From Noviherbaspirillum cavernae (lineage in GTDB: Bacteria; Pseudomonadota; Gammaproteobacteria; Burkholderiales; Burkholderiaceae_D): a stretch of 64,000 nucleotides of DNA. A program made the translations under genes and the position numbers. Where the stretch lies: assembly GCF_003590875.1 (NCBI RefSeq), contig NZ_QYUN01000002.1:2170001-2234000 (forward strand), written 5' to 3'. Positions 19,292-27,592 of the stretch are shown here, piece after piece; position 1 is the stretch's first letter, and every line of letters begins with the position of its first letter. The notes beneath the pieces are model-generated. The model saw only the letters and a list, made by a program, of their open reading frames with translations. It searched no databases and was not told the origin of the DNA.

Positions 19292-20347
19292 ATGAAAAAA
19301 GTCCTTATTCTCGGCGTCAACGGCTTCATCGGACACCACCTGTCCCAACGCATCCTGGAGACAACCGACTGGCATGTCTACGGCATGGATATGATGACCA
19401 ACCGCATCGACGACTTGCTGACCAATGAAGCGTACAAAGACCGCATGCATTTCTTCGAGGGTGACATCACCATCAACAAGGAATGGGTCGAATACCATGT
19501 GAAGAAATGCGATGTGATTCTGCCGCTGGTCGCGATTGCAACGCCCTCCACCTACGTCAAGCAGCCGCTGCGCGTTTTCGAACTCGACTTCGAGGCGAAC
19601 CTGCCGATCGTGCGCTCGGCGGCGAAGTACAAGAAGCATCTGGTGTTTCCTTCGACGTCCGAAGTGTATGGCATGTGCCACGACGAAGAATTCGATCCGG
19701 AAGAATCCGAACTGATTTGCGGCCCGATCAACAAGCCGCGCTGGATTTACTCCTGCGCAAAGCAGTTGATGGATCGCGTGATCTGGGGCTATGGCATGGA
19801 AGACGGATTGAATTTCACGCTGTTCCGCCCTTTCAACTGGATCGGGCCGGGCCTCGATTCCATCCACACGCCGAAGGAAGGCAGCTCGCGCGTGGTCACG
19901 CAGTTTTTCGGGCACATCGTGCGCGGAGAAAATATCTCGCTGGTCGATGGCGGCCATCAAAAGCGCGCCTTCACATGCATTGACGACGGCATCGATGCCC
20001 TGATGCGCATCATCGCCAACGACAACGGCATAGCCAGCGGCAAGATCTACAATATCGGCAACCCGATCAATAATTATTCCGTGCGCGACCTCGCCGGCAT
20101 GATGTTGAAACTGGCCGCCGAATACCCTGAGTATGCAGAGTCCGCCAGGAAGGTGCAGCTGGTCGAAACCAATTCTGCCGCCTACTACGGCAAGGGCTAT
20201 CAAGACGTGCAGAACCGCGTGCCGAAAATCACCAACACCTGCGAAGAGTTGGACTGGAAGCCGCGCACTTCGATGGACGATACGCTGCGCCTCATCTTCG
20301 ATGCGTACCGCGGCCAGGTGGCGGAAGCCAAGGCTTTGATGGATTGA
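19292..20347 (+). CDS. UDP-glucuronate oxidative decarboxylase (stand-alone ArnA C-terminal domain)
   Basis: 351-residue SDR-family enzyme that oxidises and decarboxylates UDP-glucuronate to UDP-L-Ara4O, the entry reaction of the pathway. It has the NAD motif GVNGFIGHH (about 8-16), the catalytic Ser and Tyr/Lys in PSTSEVYG and YSCAKQ, and RPFNWIGPGLDS, all matching the ArnA C-terminal domain. It is separated from the formyltransferase gene by 33 bp and followed by arnD after 4 bp. Confidence 0.92.
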   Translation: MKKVLILGVNGFIGHHLSQRILETTDWHVYGMDMMTNRIDDLLTNEAYKDRMHFFEGDITINKEWVEYHVKKCDVILPLVAIATPSTYVKQPLRVFELDFEANLPIVRSAAKYKKHLVFPSTSEVYGMCHDEEFDPEESELICGPINKPRWIYSCAKQLMDRVIWGYGMEDGLNFTLFRPFNWIGPGLDSIHTPKEGSSRVVTQFFGHIVRGENISLVDGGHQKRAFTCIDDGIDALMRIIANDNGIASGKIYNIGNPINNYSVRDLAGMMLKLAAEYPEYAESARKVQLVETNSAAYYGKGYQDVQNRVPKITNTCEELDWKPRTSMDDTLRLIFDAYRGQVAEAKALMD

Positions 20348-20351
20348 GCCT

Positions 20352-21311
20352 GTGCCGCTGCTCACCCTGAAAATCGACGTCGATACTTTTCGAGGTACGC
20401 GCGAAGGCGCATTGAATCTGGTGCGCATGCTGCAAAAGCATCGCGCCAATGCCACCTTCCTGTATTCACTCGGCCCCGACCATACCGGTTGGGCACTCAA
20501 GCGTGCATTCCGTCCCGGCTTTCTGCAAAAAGTCTCGCGGACCTCCGTGACCGAGCATTACGGACTGAAGACGCTGATGTACGGCGTTCTTCTGCCTGGT
20601 CCGGACATCGGCAGGAAGTGCTCCGCAGAGATGCGCGTCGCACGGGATGCCGGCTTTGAATGTGGCATTCATACTTGGGACCACGTCGTGTGGCAAGACA
20701 ACGTCCGCACGTGCGATGACGCGTGGACCGACCGCCAGATGCGCCAGGCGTTCGATCGTTTCACCGATATTTTCGGATACGCGCCCAGGACGCATGGTGC
20801 GGCCGGCTGGCAAATGAATGCGCATGCATTTGAGCGGTTGGATGCATTCGGCATTGCCTACGCTTCAGATGGACGATCCAGGCTTACCGAGGAAGGCGCC
20901 TTGATGATGCAAACCGCCGGTCCGCACCGCATATCCGTGCCTGGCAAGACATTGTCGTGCATCCAGCTGCCGACAACCCTGCCGACGCTCGACGAACTGC
21001 TTGGAAGAACCATCACGGGCGCCGTCATCGATCACACCAACATCGCAAAGACCATTCTGCGTCTGACGGAGCAGCCGCGCGATCATGTGTTTACTTTGCA
21101 TGCAGAACTTGAAGGGCAAAAACTTGCCCCCATCTTCGAGCAGTTGTTGGCTGGTTGGCGTGCGCAAGGGTATGATTTTGCGTCGATGGAAAATTACTAC
21201 CAAAAAGTAAAAAGTGACACGCTGCCGACCCGCATGGTTTGTTGGGGCGAATTGCCGGGACGCTCAGGCGAGCTGATTGTCGAGTCAAATCAAGAAAATC
21301 TGACAACATGA
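20352..21311 (+). CDS. arnD: 4-deoxy-4-formamido-L-arabinose-phosphoundecaprenol deformylase ArnD
   Basis: 319-residue polysaccharide-deacetylase (NodB) fold enzyme that removes the formyl group after ArnC action. The metal-site elements are LKIDVDTFRGT (Asp), GIHTWDHV (the HxxxH-type pair) and PRTHGAAGW. It begins with GTG 4 bp after the preceding stop, so it is translationally coupled. It is the last arn gene. Confidence 0.92.
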   Translation: MPLLTLKIDVDTFRGTREGALNLVRMLQKHRANATFLYSLGPDHTGWALKRAFRPGFLQKVSRTSVTEHYGLKTLMYGVLLPGPDIGRKCSAEMRVARDAGFECGIHTWDHVVWQDNVRTCDDAWTDRQMRQAFDRFTDIFGYAPRTHGAAGWQMNAHAFERLDAFGIAYASDGRSRLTEEGALMMQTAGPHRISVPGKTLSCIQLPTTLPTLDELLGRTITGAVIDHTNIAKTILRLTEQPRDHVFTLHAELEGQKLAPIFEQLLAGWRAQGYDFASMENYYQKVKSDTLPTRMVCWGELPGRSGELIVESNQENLTT

Positions 21312-21519
21312 AGTAAAGCGGTTCGGAGTCAACGCGCCGCAGCCAGTAGCGTGGTTTTGTACTGCAAGGAGGCGCAACATTCTCGGAACCATTTTGTCAG
21401 CACTCCATGTTTCAAGAGCAGCTTCGGCTTCAAACCAAACCATGGCGGCCATCCCGAACCGCCTATCGAAAATCTGATCATCGCCACAAGCGATGACGCC
21501 TATGGACCAGGAGGCCACA

Positions 21520-21996
21520 GTGGCAGAACGCCCATCCGCAATAGGACAAACCGTTCCCGAATTTTCCGCCGTCATGACGGGCGATCAGACATTCCGGTTG
21601 TCTGATTACAAGAACCAAACGGTGGTATTGTATTTTTATCCGAAGGACAATACTCCAGGCTGCACGACAGAGAGCCTGCAGTTTCGTGATTTGCATCCGC
21701 AATTCACGGCAGCCAACAGCGAAATTGTCGGCATCAGCCGCGACAGCCTGCGCTCGCATGACGGTTTCAAGTCAAAGCTGGAGCTGCCGTTTGAATTGAT
21801 TTCCGATCCGGACGAAATCATGTGCAACATGTTTGACGTGATGAAAATGAAAAACATGTACGGGAAAAAAGTTCGCGGCGTTGAACGCAGCACCTTTGTG
21901 ATTGACGGAACCGGCAAATTGGTGAAAGAATGGCGTGGAGTGAAAGTGCCCGGCCATGTTGACGATGTGCTGGAATATGTGAAGGGTCTGGTTTAA
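21520..21996 (+). CDS. bcp: Thioredoxin-dependent peroxiredoxin Bcp (PrxQ type)
   Basis: 158-residue peroxiredoxin that reduces hydroperoxides in the cytoplasm. The peroxidatic cysteine is in DNTPGCTTES. The resolving cysteine five residues later in E. coli Bcp is Leu here (ESLQF), so resolution may differ. A GTG start at 21520 is preferred because a perfect AGGAGG lies 5 nt upstream; in-frame ATGs at 21493 and 21502 have no such site. It is monocistronic by its terminator. Confidence 0.88.
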   Translation: MAERPSAIGQTVPEFSAVMTGDQTFRLSDYKNQTVVLYFYPKDNTPGCTTESLQFRDLHPQFTAANSEIVGISRDSLRSHDGFKSKLELPFELISDPDEIMCNMFDVMKMKNMYGKKVRGVERSTFVIDGTGKLVKEWRGVKVPGHVDDVLEYVKGLV

Positions 21997-22033
21997 TTTC
22001 TCTGAACCCATTGAATCCAAAAAAATTTTCGCT

Positions 22034-22086
22034 GCAAAAAAGCCGTTTGTGGAAAAGGCCTCCAGCCTTCCCAAACGGCTTTTTTG
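22034..22086 (+). terminator. Rho-independent terminator after bcp
   Basis: A GC-containing stem flanked by A/T runs pairs 22034-22050 with 22071-22086 (GCAAAAAAGCCGTTTG with CAAACGGCTTTTTTGC). A GGAAAAGGC/GCCTTCC imperfect inner stem fills the loop. It starts 37 bp after the bcp stop. Confidence 0.85.
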
Positions 22087-22204
22087 CTTTTCATTTCGCA
22101 TGATTCTTGCATTTTCTTTTTTGACTTTACCCGCAGTACCGCGACCCGGCCGGTCGTGACTTGTATGAGATGTAAATCCTGTCATCTTTTAGATTGAGGT
22201 CCTG

Positions 22205-23863
22205 ATGCCACTGCCCAAATTACCGAACAAACCCGCTGCAATACTTTCCCCGAGCGACTACCCCAAGGCAGAAAAAGGCAAGGCTGTGAAACCGGTGATG
22301 ACACTGGTCGAATCAGCACCACAAGAAATCGAATCCGCGCCCAAGGCACGCGCCAGAACTGCGGAAAAGGCACCCGCAGCAAAGGAGCGCGTCTCCAAGC
22401 CAAAAGAAATAGAAAGCCTGATCAAATCCAAGGCAAGCCGCGTTGCCGACAAACTCGGCGTCACCAAGCTGTTCGTTCTCGATACCAACGTGCTGATGCA
22501 TGACCCGACATCGTTGTTCCGCTTCGAGGAGCACGACGTCTATCTGCCGATGATGACGCTGGAGGAACTGGACGACCACAAGAAGGGAATGTCCGAAGTC
22601 GCGCGCAACGCCCGTCAGGTATCCCGCTCGCTGGACGCGCTGGTGGCCGGCGTGGAGGAAAACGAGATCGAGGACGGCATTGCCTTGTCCAAGCTCGGCA
22701 ACAAGGATGCAAAGGGCCGCCTGTTCTTCCAGACCAGGCTGCAAGACGTTGTGCTGCCCGAAGGCCTGCCGGTCGGCAAGGCGGACAACCAGATTCTTGG
22801 CGTTGTGCGCGCGCTGGAGCAGCAACATCCGGGCCGCCCTGTCGTGCTGGTGTCCAAGGACATCAACATGCGCATCAAGGCGCGTGCGATGGGACTGCCG
22901 GCCGAAGAATACTTCAACGATCATGTACTCGAAGATACCGATCTGCTGTATTCGGGAATCATGCAATTGCCGGACGATTTCTGGAACAAGCATGGCAAGG
23001 GCATGGAGTCGTGGCAGGAGAACAAACACGGAACAGGCTACACGTTCTATCGCCTTACGGGTCCGCTCGTGCCGTCGTTCCTGGTCAATCAATTCGTCTT
23101 CCTCGAACCCCGCAACGGCGAAGCGCCCTTCTATGGTCAGGTCAAGCAGATCAACGGCAGGACGGCAGTGATCCAGACCTTGCGCGATTATGCGCATGGG
23201 AAGAACAGCGTATGGGGCGTCACGGCGCGCAACCGCGAACAGAATTTCGCGCTGAATCTGCTGATGAATCCGGAATGCGATTTCGTCACTCTGCTGGGTC
23301 AGGCCGGCACCGGGAAAACGCTGCTGGCGCTAGCCGCAGGTTTGGCGCAAGTGCTGGAGACCAAGCTGTATAACGAGATCATCGTCACACGCGTCACCGT
23401 GCCGGTGGGAGAAGACATCGGCTTCCTGCCGGGTACCGAGGAAGAAAAAATGTCGCCGTGGATGGGTGCATTCGACGACAACCTGGAAGTGCTCAACAAG
23501 TCCGACGGCGATGGCGGCGAATGGGGCCGCGCGGCGACGCAGGACCTGATCCGCTCGCGCATCAAGATCAAATCGCTCAACTTCATGCGCGGCCGCACCT
23601 TCGTGAACAAGTTCCTCATCATCGATGAGGCGCAGAATCTGACGCCCAAGCAAATCAAGACGCTCGTCACGCGCGCCGGTCCGGGAACCAAGATCATCTG
23701 CCTGGGCAATATCGCGCAGATCGATACGCCTTACCTCACCGAGGGTTCGAGCGGCCTGACCTATGTCGTCGATCGCTTCAAAGGCTGGACGCACAGCGGG
23801 CATGTCACGCTGGCGCGCGGCGAACGGTCGCGCCTGGCAGATCACGCGAGCGATGTGTTGTAA
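22205..23863 (+). CDS. phoH: PIN-domain plus PhoH-family ATPase
   Basis: 552-residue protein with a basic, low-complexity N-terminus (1-90), a PIN nuclease-like domain (about 95-240; acidic motif FVLDTNVLMHDP) and a C-terminal PhoH-type P-loop ATPase (about 345-552; Walker A GQAGTGKT, Walker B FLIIDEAQN). This PhoH2-like architecture is associated with RNA unwinding and cleavage. The gene is flanked by terminators on both sides, so it is probably a single-gene unit. The phoH symbol is family-level only. Confidence 0.88.
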   Translation: MPLPKLPNKPAAILSPSDYPKAEKGKAVKPVMTLVESAPQEIESAPKARARTAEKAPAAKERVSKPKEIESLIKSKASRVADKLGVTKLFVLDTNVLMHDPTSLFRFEEHDVYLPMMTLEELDDHKKGMSEVARNARQVSRSLDALVAGVEENEIEDGIALSKLGNKDAKGRLFFQTRLQDVVLPEGLPVGKADNQILGVVRALEQQHPGRPVVLVSKDINMRIKARAMGLPAEEYFNDHVLEDTDLLYSGIMQLPDDFWNKHGKGMESWQENKHGTGYTFYRLTGPLVPSFLVNQFVFLEPRNGEAPFYGQVKQINGRTAVIQTLRDYAHGKNSVWGVTARNREQNFALNLLMNPECDFVTLLGQAGTGKTLLALAAGLAQVLETKLYNEIIVTRVTVPVGEDIGFLPGTEEEKMSPWMGAFDDNLEVLNKSDGDGGEWGRAATQDLIRSRIKIKSLNFMRGRTFVNKFLIIDEAQNLTPKQIKTLVTRAGPGTKIICLGNIAQIDTPYLTEGSSGLTYVVDRFKGWTHSGHVTLARGERSRLADHASDVL

Positions 23864-23887
23864 CGCACTCGAAAGCCGCAAGACAAG

Positions 23888-23916
23888 AAGCCTGCATTCC
23901 GATGCAGGCTTTTTTT
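23888..23916 (+). terminator. Rho-independent terminator after phoH
   Basis: Perfect 10-bp stem AAGCCTGCAT/ATGCAGGCTT with a TCCG loop and a T-run to 23916, 25 bp after the phoH stop. Confidence 0.88.
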
Positions 23917-23994
23917 ACGCCCCAGGAATGAGAAAACCGTACGAGAACGATGCGCGAGACGGGAATGCGAACGAGAGCGCCGATACAACCGCAA

Positions 23995-24435
23995 TCAGTG
24001 CAGCGCCGGGATCAGCTGCTGCATCGCCAGATGCTGCATGTCTTCCGGCAGAAATTCGCCGATATCGCGCGGCTTGCGACGCCGTGGATGCCGGATTTCA
24101 TCGATGCGCAAGGCCTTGCATGCCCGCCACAGGGAAACATCTTCCGCATATGGGCGCAATTGCGCAGTCTTTTCCCACATCACCCGCTGGTGCGTCACAA
24201 AGTCCCAGCACACGGGTGTGAGGCCGTCCAGAATGCCCTGCTCCCGCAGCTTCAAAGCCATTCCCATCACGTCGCCCGGATGGGGATTGTCAGTAGGAAA
24301 GTAAATGGAATTGGCCCATGCCCGGACATCGCAGAAATCAATGACCTGCCCCGCGATCGGCTTTTGCCAAAGATCGGGATGCGCCGTTTGACTTGGCCAG
24401 CGGCCTGCTCCTACCAATGTACCTGTCTTCAACAT
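23995..24435 (-). CDS. Conserved-looking protein of unknown function, possibly SOS-controlled
   Basis: 146 residues; I do not recognise a family. The start at 24435 (MLKTGTLVGAG) has GGGAGA 6 nt upstream; the open frame continues 69 codons further up but that part reads as non-coding. The protein is soluble, rich in Trp and His, and has a basic stretch HPRRRKP near the end. No signal peptide or membrane segment is visible. A strong LexA-type box with an overlapping promoter lies 171 bp upstream on the same strand. The nearest partners (phoH, phzF) are on the opposite strand. Confidence 0.65.
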   Translation of the reverse strand: MLKTGTLVGAGRWPSQTAHPDLWQKPIAGQVIDFCDVRAWANSIYFPTDNPHPGDVMGMALKLREQGILDGLTPVCWDFVTHQRVMWEKTAQLRPYAEDVSLWRACKALRIDEIRHPRRRKPRDIGEFLPEDMQHLAMQQLIPALH

Positions 24436-24842
24436 GCTTATCTCCCGAAGAGAAAACCTGTTCTTGCGATGACTAGCGAACACTGCATGCATCAATGGCG
24501 CAACGCATCGATGAAACCATGGCCTGCGCCAATAGAGCGAAGAATCCAATCCTCGGTAAGCCAGTGGATACTGCTCTTTTGACTTCGTGATGAGGAAGAA
24601 TTCAATTACTGTGTTTTTATACAGTAACTCGATTCTAACCAATATCCATGCGGGTTACAAGCCCATCCTGATTTACCCATGCATGTATTGCCGGGCCAAC
24701 GGATCATTTTTTCCCTCACTCAAGATTGTTGGCGCGATCAGCCTCAACTCTCAACTTCGTCCGACACGGATAAGCGAACATGCTTGCATGCCCCGGCCTT
24801 GCGTATCATCTGGAATCGGAACCGTTCAAAAAAGGAGTCAAT
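24436..24842. other. Divergent non-coding region with a LexA-type box
   Basis: About 400 bp with no supported gene. The notable content is the dyad at 24606-24627. Between it and the 24435 start lie about 170 bp containing only a 15-codon ATG frame without a good ribosome site. The right part carries an AAAGGAG ribosome site for the PhzF gene. Confidence 0.6.
24606..24627 (-). promoter_or_regulatory. LexA-type SOS box overlapping a promoter
   Basis: TTACTGT and ACAGTAA are perfect 7-bp arms around an 8-bp AT-rich centre, giving CTGT-N8-ACAG, the LexA consensus of gamma- and beta-proteobacteria. On the minus strand TTGGTT lies upstream and TATAAA lies inside the box (spacing about 15 bp), so LexA binding would block a promoter pointing to the unknown gene at 23995-24435. 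Confidence 0.7.
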
Positions 24843-25709
24843 ATGGCGCGCCACCATTTCCGCATCGTGAACGTCTTCGCTGAAACGACCTTCGGCGGCA
24901 ATCCCTTATGCGTTTTCGAAGATGCCACGGGCATGAGTGACGAGACCATGCAATCGCTGGCACGACAATTCAATCTTTCCGAAACCACCTTCGTTCTGCC
25001 GTCCGCACAGGCCGATGCGCGTATCCGCATTTTCACCACGAGTCATGAGATGCGCTTTGCCGGTCATCCGGCGCTGGGTTCGGCGCACGTCGTGCGCGAT
25101 CTTCTGGGGGCTGGCGACAAGCTGACGCTGGAGTTCAAGGCCGGCATCGTTCCCGTCGCTGCATCGGGCGATGCATGGACCTTCAGCGCCCCCGTTTCCG
25201 GCGCGCCCGCAACGCGAAGCCCCGGCCTGCCGCGCGACTTCATTGCCCGGCTCGTCGGCTTGAGTGAAGGCGATTTGGCGGGCGAACCGTTGTGGGTGGA
25301 TGCGGGTGCGGATCAATTGCTGATCCCGGTTGCGACAGCTGCAGCGGTGCGGCGCGCTGCACCAGCCAGCGATCTGCTGGCGCAGTGGCCGGTCAGCAGC
25401 CTGGGACGCAAGACGGCGTATGTCTTCGCATTCGACGGAGAGCAAAACGGAAAAATGCAGGTGCTGGCGCGCTACTTCTTCACAACGCAGGGTGGCGGGT
25501 TCGGCGAGGATCCGGGTACCGGTTCGGCATGCGCCAATCTCGGTGGCTGGCTGATCGCAAACCGCCTTGCGCTACCGGCGCAGCTCGAGATCCGGCAAGG
25601 CGAAGCCGTCAACCGTCCATGCCGCCTGTTGCTCGATGTGACCAACAAGTACGAAATCCGCGTCGGCGGGCGCGTCATTGAATTGGGGCGCGGCCATGTC
25701 GATATCTGA
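24843..25709 (+). CDS. PhzF-family isomerase/epimerase-like protein
   Basis: 288 residues of the PhzF superfamily (two diaminopimelate-epimerase-like lobes). Family marks are FGGNPLCVFED near the start with the catalytic acidic residue, RIFTTSHEMRFAGHPALGSAH, and GFGEDPGTGSACANLGGWL in the second lobe. The phenazine name is inherited from the family; most bacterial members have unknown substrates and there are no phenazine genes here. The start at 24843 has AAGGAG 5-6 nt upstream; a longer frame from 24780 lacks one. Confidence 0.85.
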   Translation: MARHHFRIVNVFAETTFGGNPLCVFEDATGMSDETMQSLARQFNLSETTFVLPSAQADARIRIFTTSHEMRFAGHPALGSAHVVRDLLGAGDKLTLEFKAGIVPVAASGDAWTFSAPVSGAPATRSPGLPRDFIARLVGLSEGDLAGEPLWVDAGADQLLIPVATAAAVRRAAPASDLLAQWPVSSLGRKTAYVFAFDGEQNGKMQVLARYFFTTQGGGFGEDPGTGSACANLGGWLIANRLALPAQLEIRQGEAVNRPCRLLLDVTNKYEIRVGGRVIELGRGHVDI

Positions 25710-25815
25710 CAGTTGCGGGCAAGGGAGTTCAATGCACGCTTCCAATGATTGGCGCACATGCATTTTGCTGTAGCGAAATCGCACAGGAATTGAACTGTTT
25801 GCTCCGCTTGAGCGC

Positions 25816-25832
25816 ATAATAAAAATCATTAT
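25816..25832. promoter_or_regulatory. Fur-box-like AT-rich dyad upstream of ppnN
   Basis: On the minus strand the 17-mer matches the core Fur consensus ATAATGATAATCATTAT at 14 positions. It overlaps a CATAAT that could be the ppnN -10. AT-rich promoters often give such matches by chance, so this is tentative. Confidence 0.25.
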
Positions 25833-25854
25833 TCATCACACAAGATATGAATCC

Positions 25855-27225
25855 ATGGAATATGCAGTAGTTGACGCACAAATTTCGCCGGAAGGCCGCC
25901 TCGAAGTCCTGTCCAAATCAGAAGTCAGCAAGTTGCTCGACACCACGCAAGGGGGGCTCTACAACATTTTCCGCAACTGTTCCCTCGCCGTCCTCAACTG
26001 CGGGAACGCCATGGACGACGGCAAGGAATTGCTGGAGCGCTACAAGAATTTCGACATCACCATCATCCAGCGCGAACGCGGCATCAAGCTGGATGTCAAG
26101 GGCGCACCTGCAAGCGCCTTCGTTGACGGCAAGATGATCAAGGGGATTCACGAACACATGTTCGCGGTCTTGCGCGACGTCATCTACGTCAACGACGAAA
26201 TCAACGGCAACCCGAAATTCGACCTGGCAACCTCGGAAGGCCTGACCGATTCGGTGTTCCATATTCTGCGCAATGCCAATGTGCTGGAACCGATGACCAA
26301 CCCCAATCTGGTGGTGTGCTGGGGCGGGCATTCGATCTCGCGCGGCGAATACGATTACTCGAAGGCCATCGGCTACGAACTCGGATTGCGCGGGCTGGAC
26401 ATCTGCACCGGCTGCGGTCCGGGCGCGATGAAGGGGCCGATGAAGGGCGCCACGATTGCGCATTCGAAGCAGCGCATCAGCAACGGCCGGTATCTCGGCT
26501 TTTCTGAACCGGGCATCATCGCGGCCGAATCGCCGAACCCGATCGTGAACAATCTGGTGATCCTGCCCGATATCGAAAAGCGGCTCGAGGCATTCGTCCG
26601 TGCCGGGCACGGCATCGTGGTGTTCCCGGGCGGTGCAGGCACGGCCGAAGAGATTCTGTACATCCTCGGCATCCTGCTCCATCCCGCCAATGCCGACCTG
26701 CCCTTCCCGCTGGTGTTTACCGGCCCAAAGAGCTCGGCGGATTACTTCCTGCAGATCGATCGCTTCATCGGCGAAACCCTGGGTGTCGAGGCGCAGCGTC
26801 GCTACAAGATCATCATCGACGATCCGGCGCGCGTGGCACAGGAAATGCAAACCGGAATCAAGCAGGTGCGCGAATTCCGCAAGGAGAAAACGGATGCGTA
26901 CTACTTCAACTGGCTCCTGAAGATCGATCACGAATTCCAGAAACCTTTCGCGCCGACGCATGAAAACATGCGCGCATTGAAGCTGCAGAAGAATCAGCCG
27001 ACGCATATGCTGGCGGCCAACCTGCGCCGCGCGTTCTCAGGCGTGGTGGCGGGCAACGTCAAGGACCAAGGAATTCGCGCGATCGAGCAGCATGGCCGCT
27101 TTGAAATTCACGGCGACGCCAGCATCATGGGACCGATGGACGAACTGCTCACCTCCTTCGTCGTGCAGCATCGGATGAAGCTGCCGGGCAAGGCGTACAA
27201 CCCGTGCTATCGGATTGTGAAGTAG
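25855..27225 (+). CDS. ppnN: Nucleotide 5'-monophosphate nucleosidase PpnN (LOG family)
   Basis: 456-residue homologue of E. coli PpnN (YgdH), which hydrolyses purine and pyrimidine nucleotides to base and ribose 5-phosphate and is activated by (p)ppGpp. It has the N-terminal regulatory domain (about 1-140), the central LOG Rossmann domain with GCGPGAMKGPMKGA and FPGGAGTAEE (catalytic Arg/Glu region), and a C-terminal extension. Length agrees with the family. The relA gene in this same window would supply the alarmone. It is monocistronic by its terminator. Confidence 0.92.
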   Translation: MEYAVVDAQISPEGRLEVLSKSEVSKLLDTTQGGLYNIFRNCSLAVLNCGNAMDDGKELLERYKNFDITIIQRERGIKLDVKGAPASAFVDGKMIKGIHEHMFAVLRDVIYVNDEINGNPKFDLATSEGLTDSVFHILRNANVLEPMTNPNLVVCWGGHSISRGEYDYSKAIGYELGLRGLDICTGCGPGAMKGPMKGATIAHSKQRISNGRYLGFSEPGIIAAESPNPIVNNLVILPDIEKRLEAFVRAGHGIVVFPGGAGTAEEILYILGILLHPANADLPFPLVFTGPKSSADYFLQIDRFIGETLGVEAQRRYKIIIDDPARVAQEMQTGIKQVREFRKEKTDAYYFNWLLKIDHEFQKPFAPTHENMRALKLQKNQPTHMLAANLRRAFSGVVAGNVKDQGIRAIEQHGRFEIHGDASIMGPMDELLTSFVVQHRMKLPGKAYNPCYRIVK

Positions 27226-27249
27226 CGGGGATACTTGCGCGCTTCATGG

Positions 27250-27279
27250 AAGGGTTGCGTTATTGCAGCCCTTTTTTGT
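27250..27279 (+). terminator. Rho-independent terminator after ppnN
   Basis: AAGGGTTGC pairs with GCAGCCCTT (one T-G wobble) around a short GTTATT loop and is followed by a run of six T, 24 bp after the ppnN stop. Confidence 0.7.
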
Positions 27280-27592
27280 TTTCGCCGATGGTCGCACGGT
27301 AGCCGCTTCAGCATGAATTTTCCGTTGCGCTGAATGTTGCGGATCGTGGCCGAACTCCATCTCGCTGCGAATATCTGTCTCGCGCTCTGTCATTCCGAAT
27401 CCGCCATGTAAACTTCAAGCGTCACATCCTGCAGTCCCTGCCCTGCCCGCATTCTTCGCGCCGATAGCGGGCATACCACGTGATGAGATCAGCGATGTGC
27501 ATGAATCACCCCGGATGTTTGAAATTGAAGAAGCGGATCGGCCGGTACGGCAAGGCCGCGCAACAACGCCAGAATCATTCTGAAACGGTCTC
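27280..27592. other. Intergenic region without a recognised gene
   Basis: About 310 bp between the ppnN terminator and the end of the ABC binding-protein gene. The only ATG frame with a plausible ribosome site is 26 codons on the minus strand, and it resembles nothing I know. No repeat, tRNA or clear terminator for the converging transporter operon is seen. Confidence 0.5.

Noticed and set aside
18353..20347. Frameshifted or broken arnA
   Set aside because: Both halves are complete with their own starts, stops and intact catalytic motifs, and they are separated by a 33-bp spacer.
24440..24540. Possible SOS-induced small toxin (TisB-like) in the leader below the LexA box
   Set aside because: The only ATG frame is 15 codons, polar and without a good ribosome site, so it does not resemble a membrane toxin.
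27400..27510. 26-codon minus-strand ATG frame in the ppnN/transporter gap
   Set aside because: A ribosome-site-like GGGGTG is present, but the frame is short, resembles no known peptide and has no partner gene.
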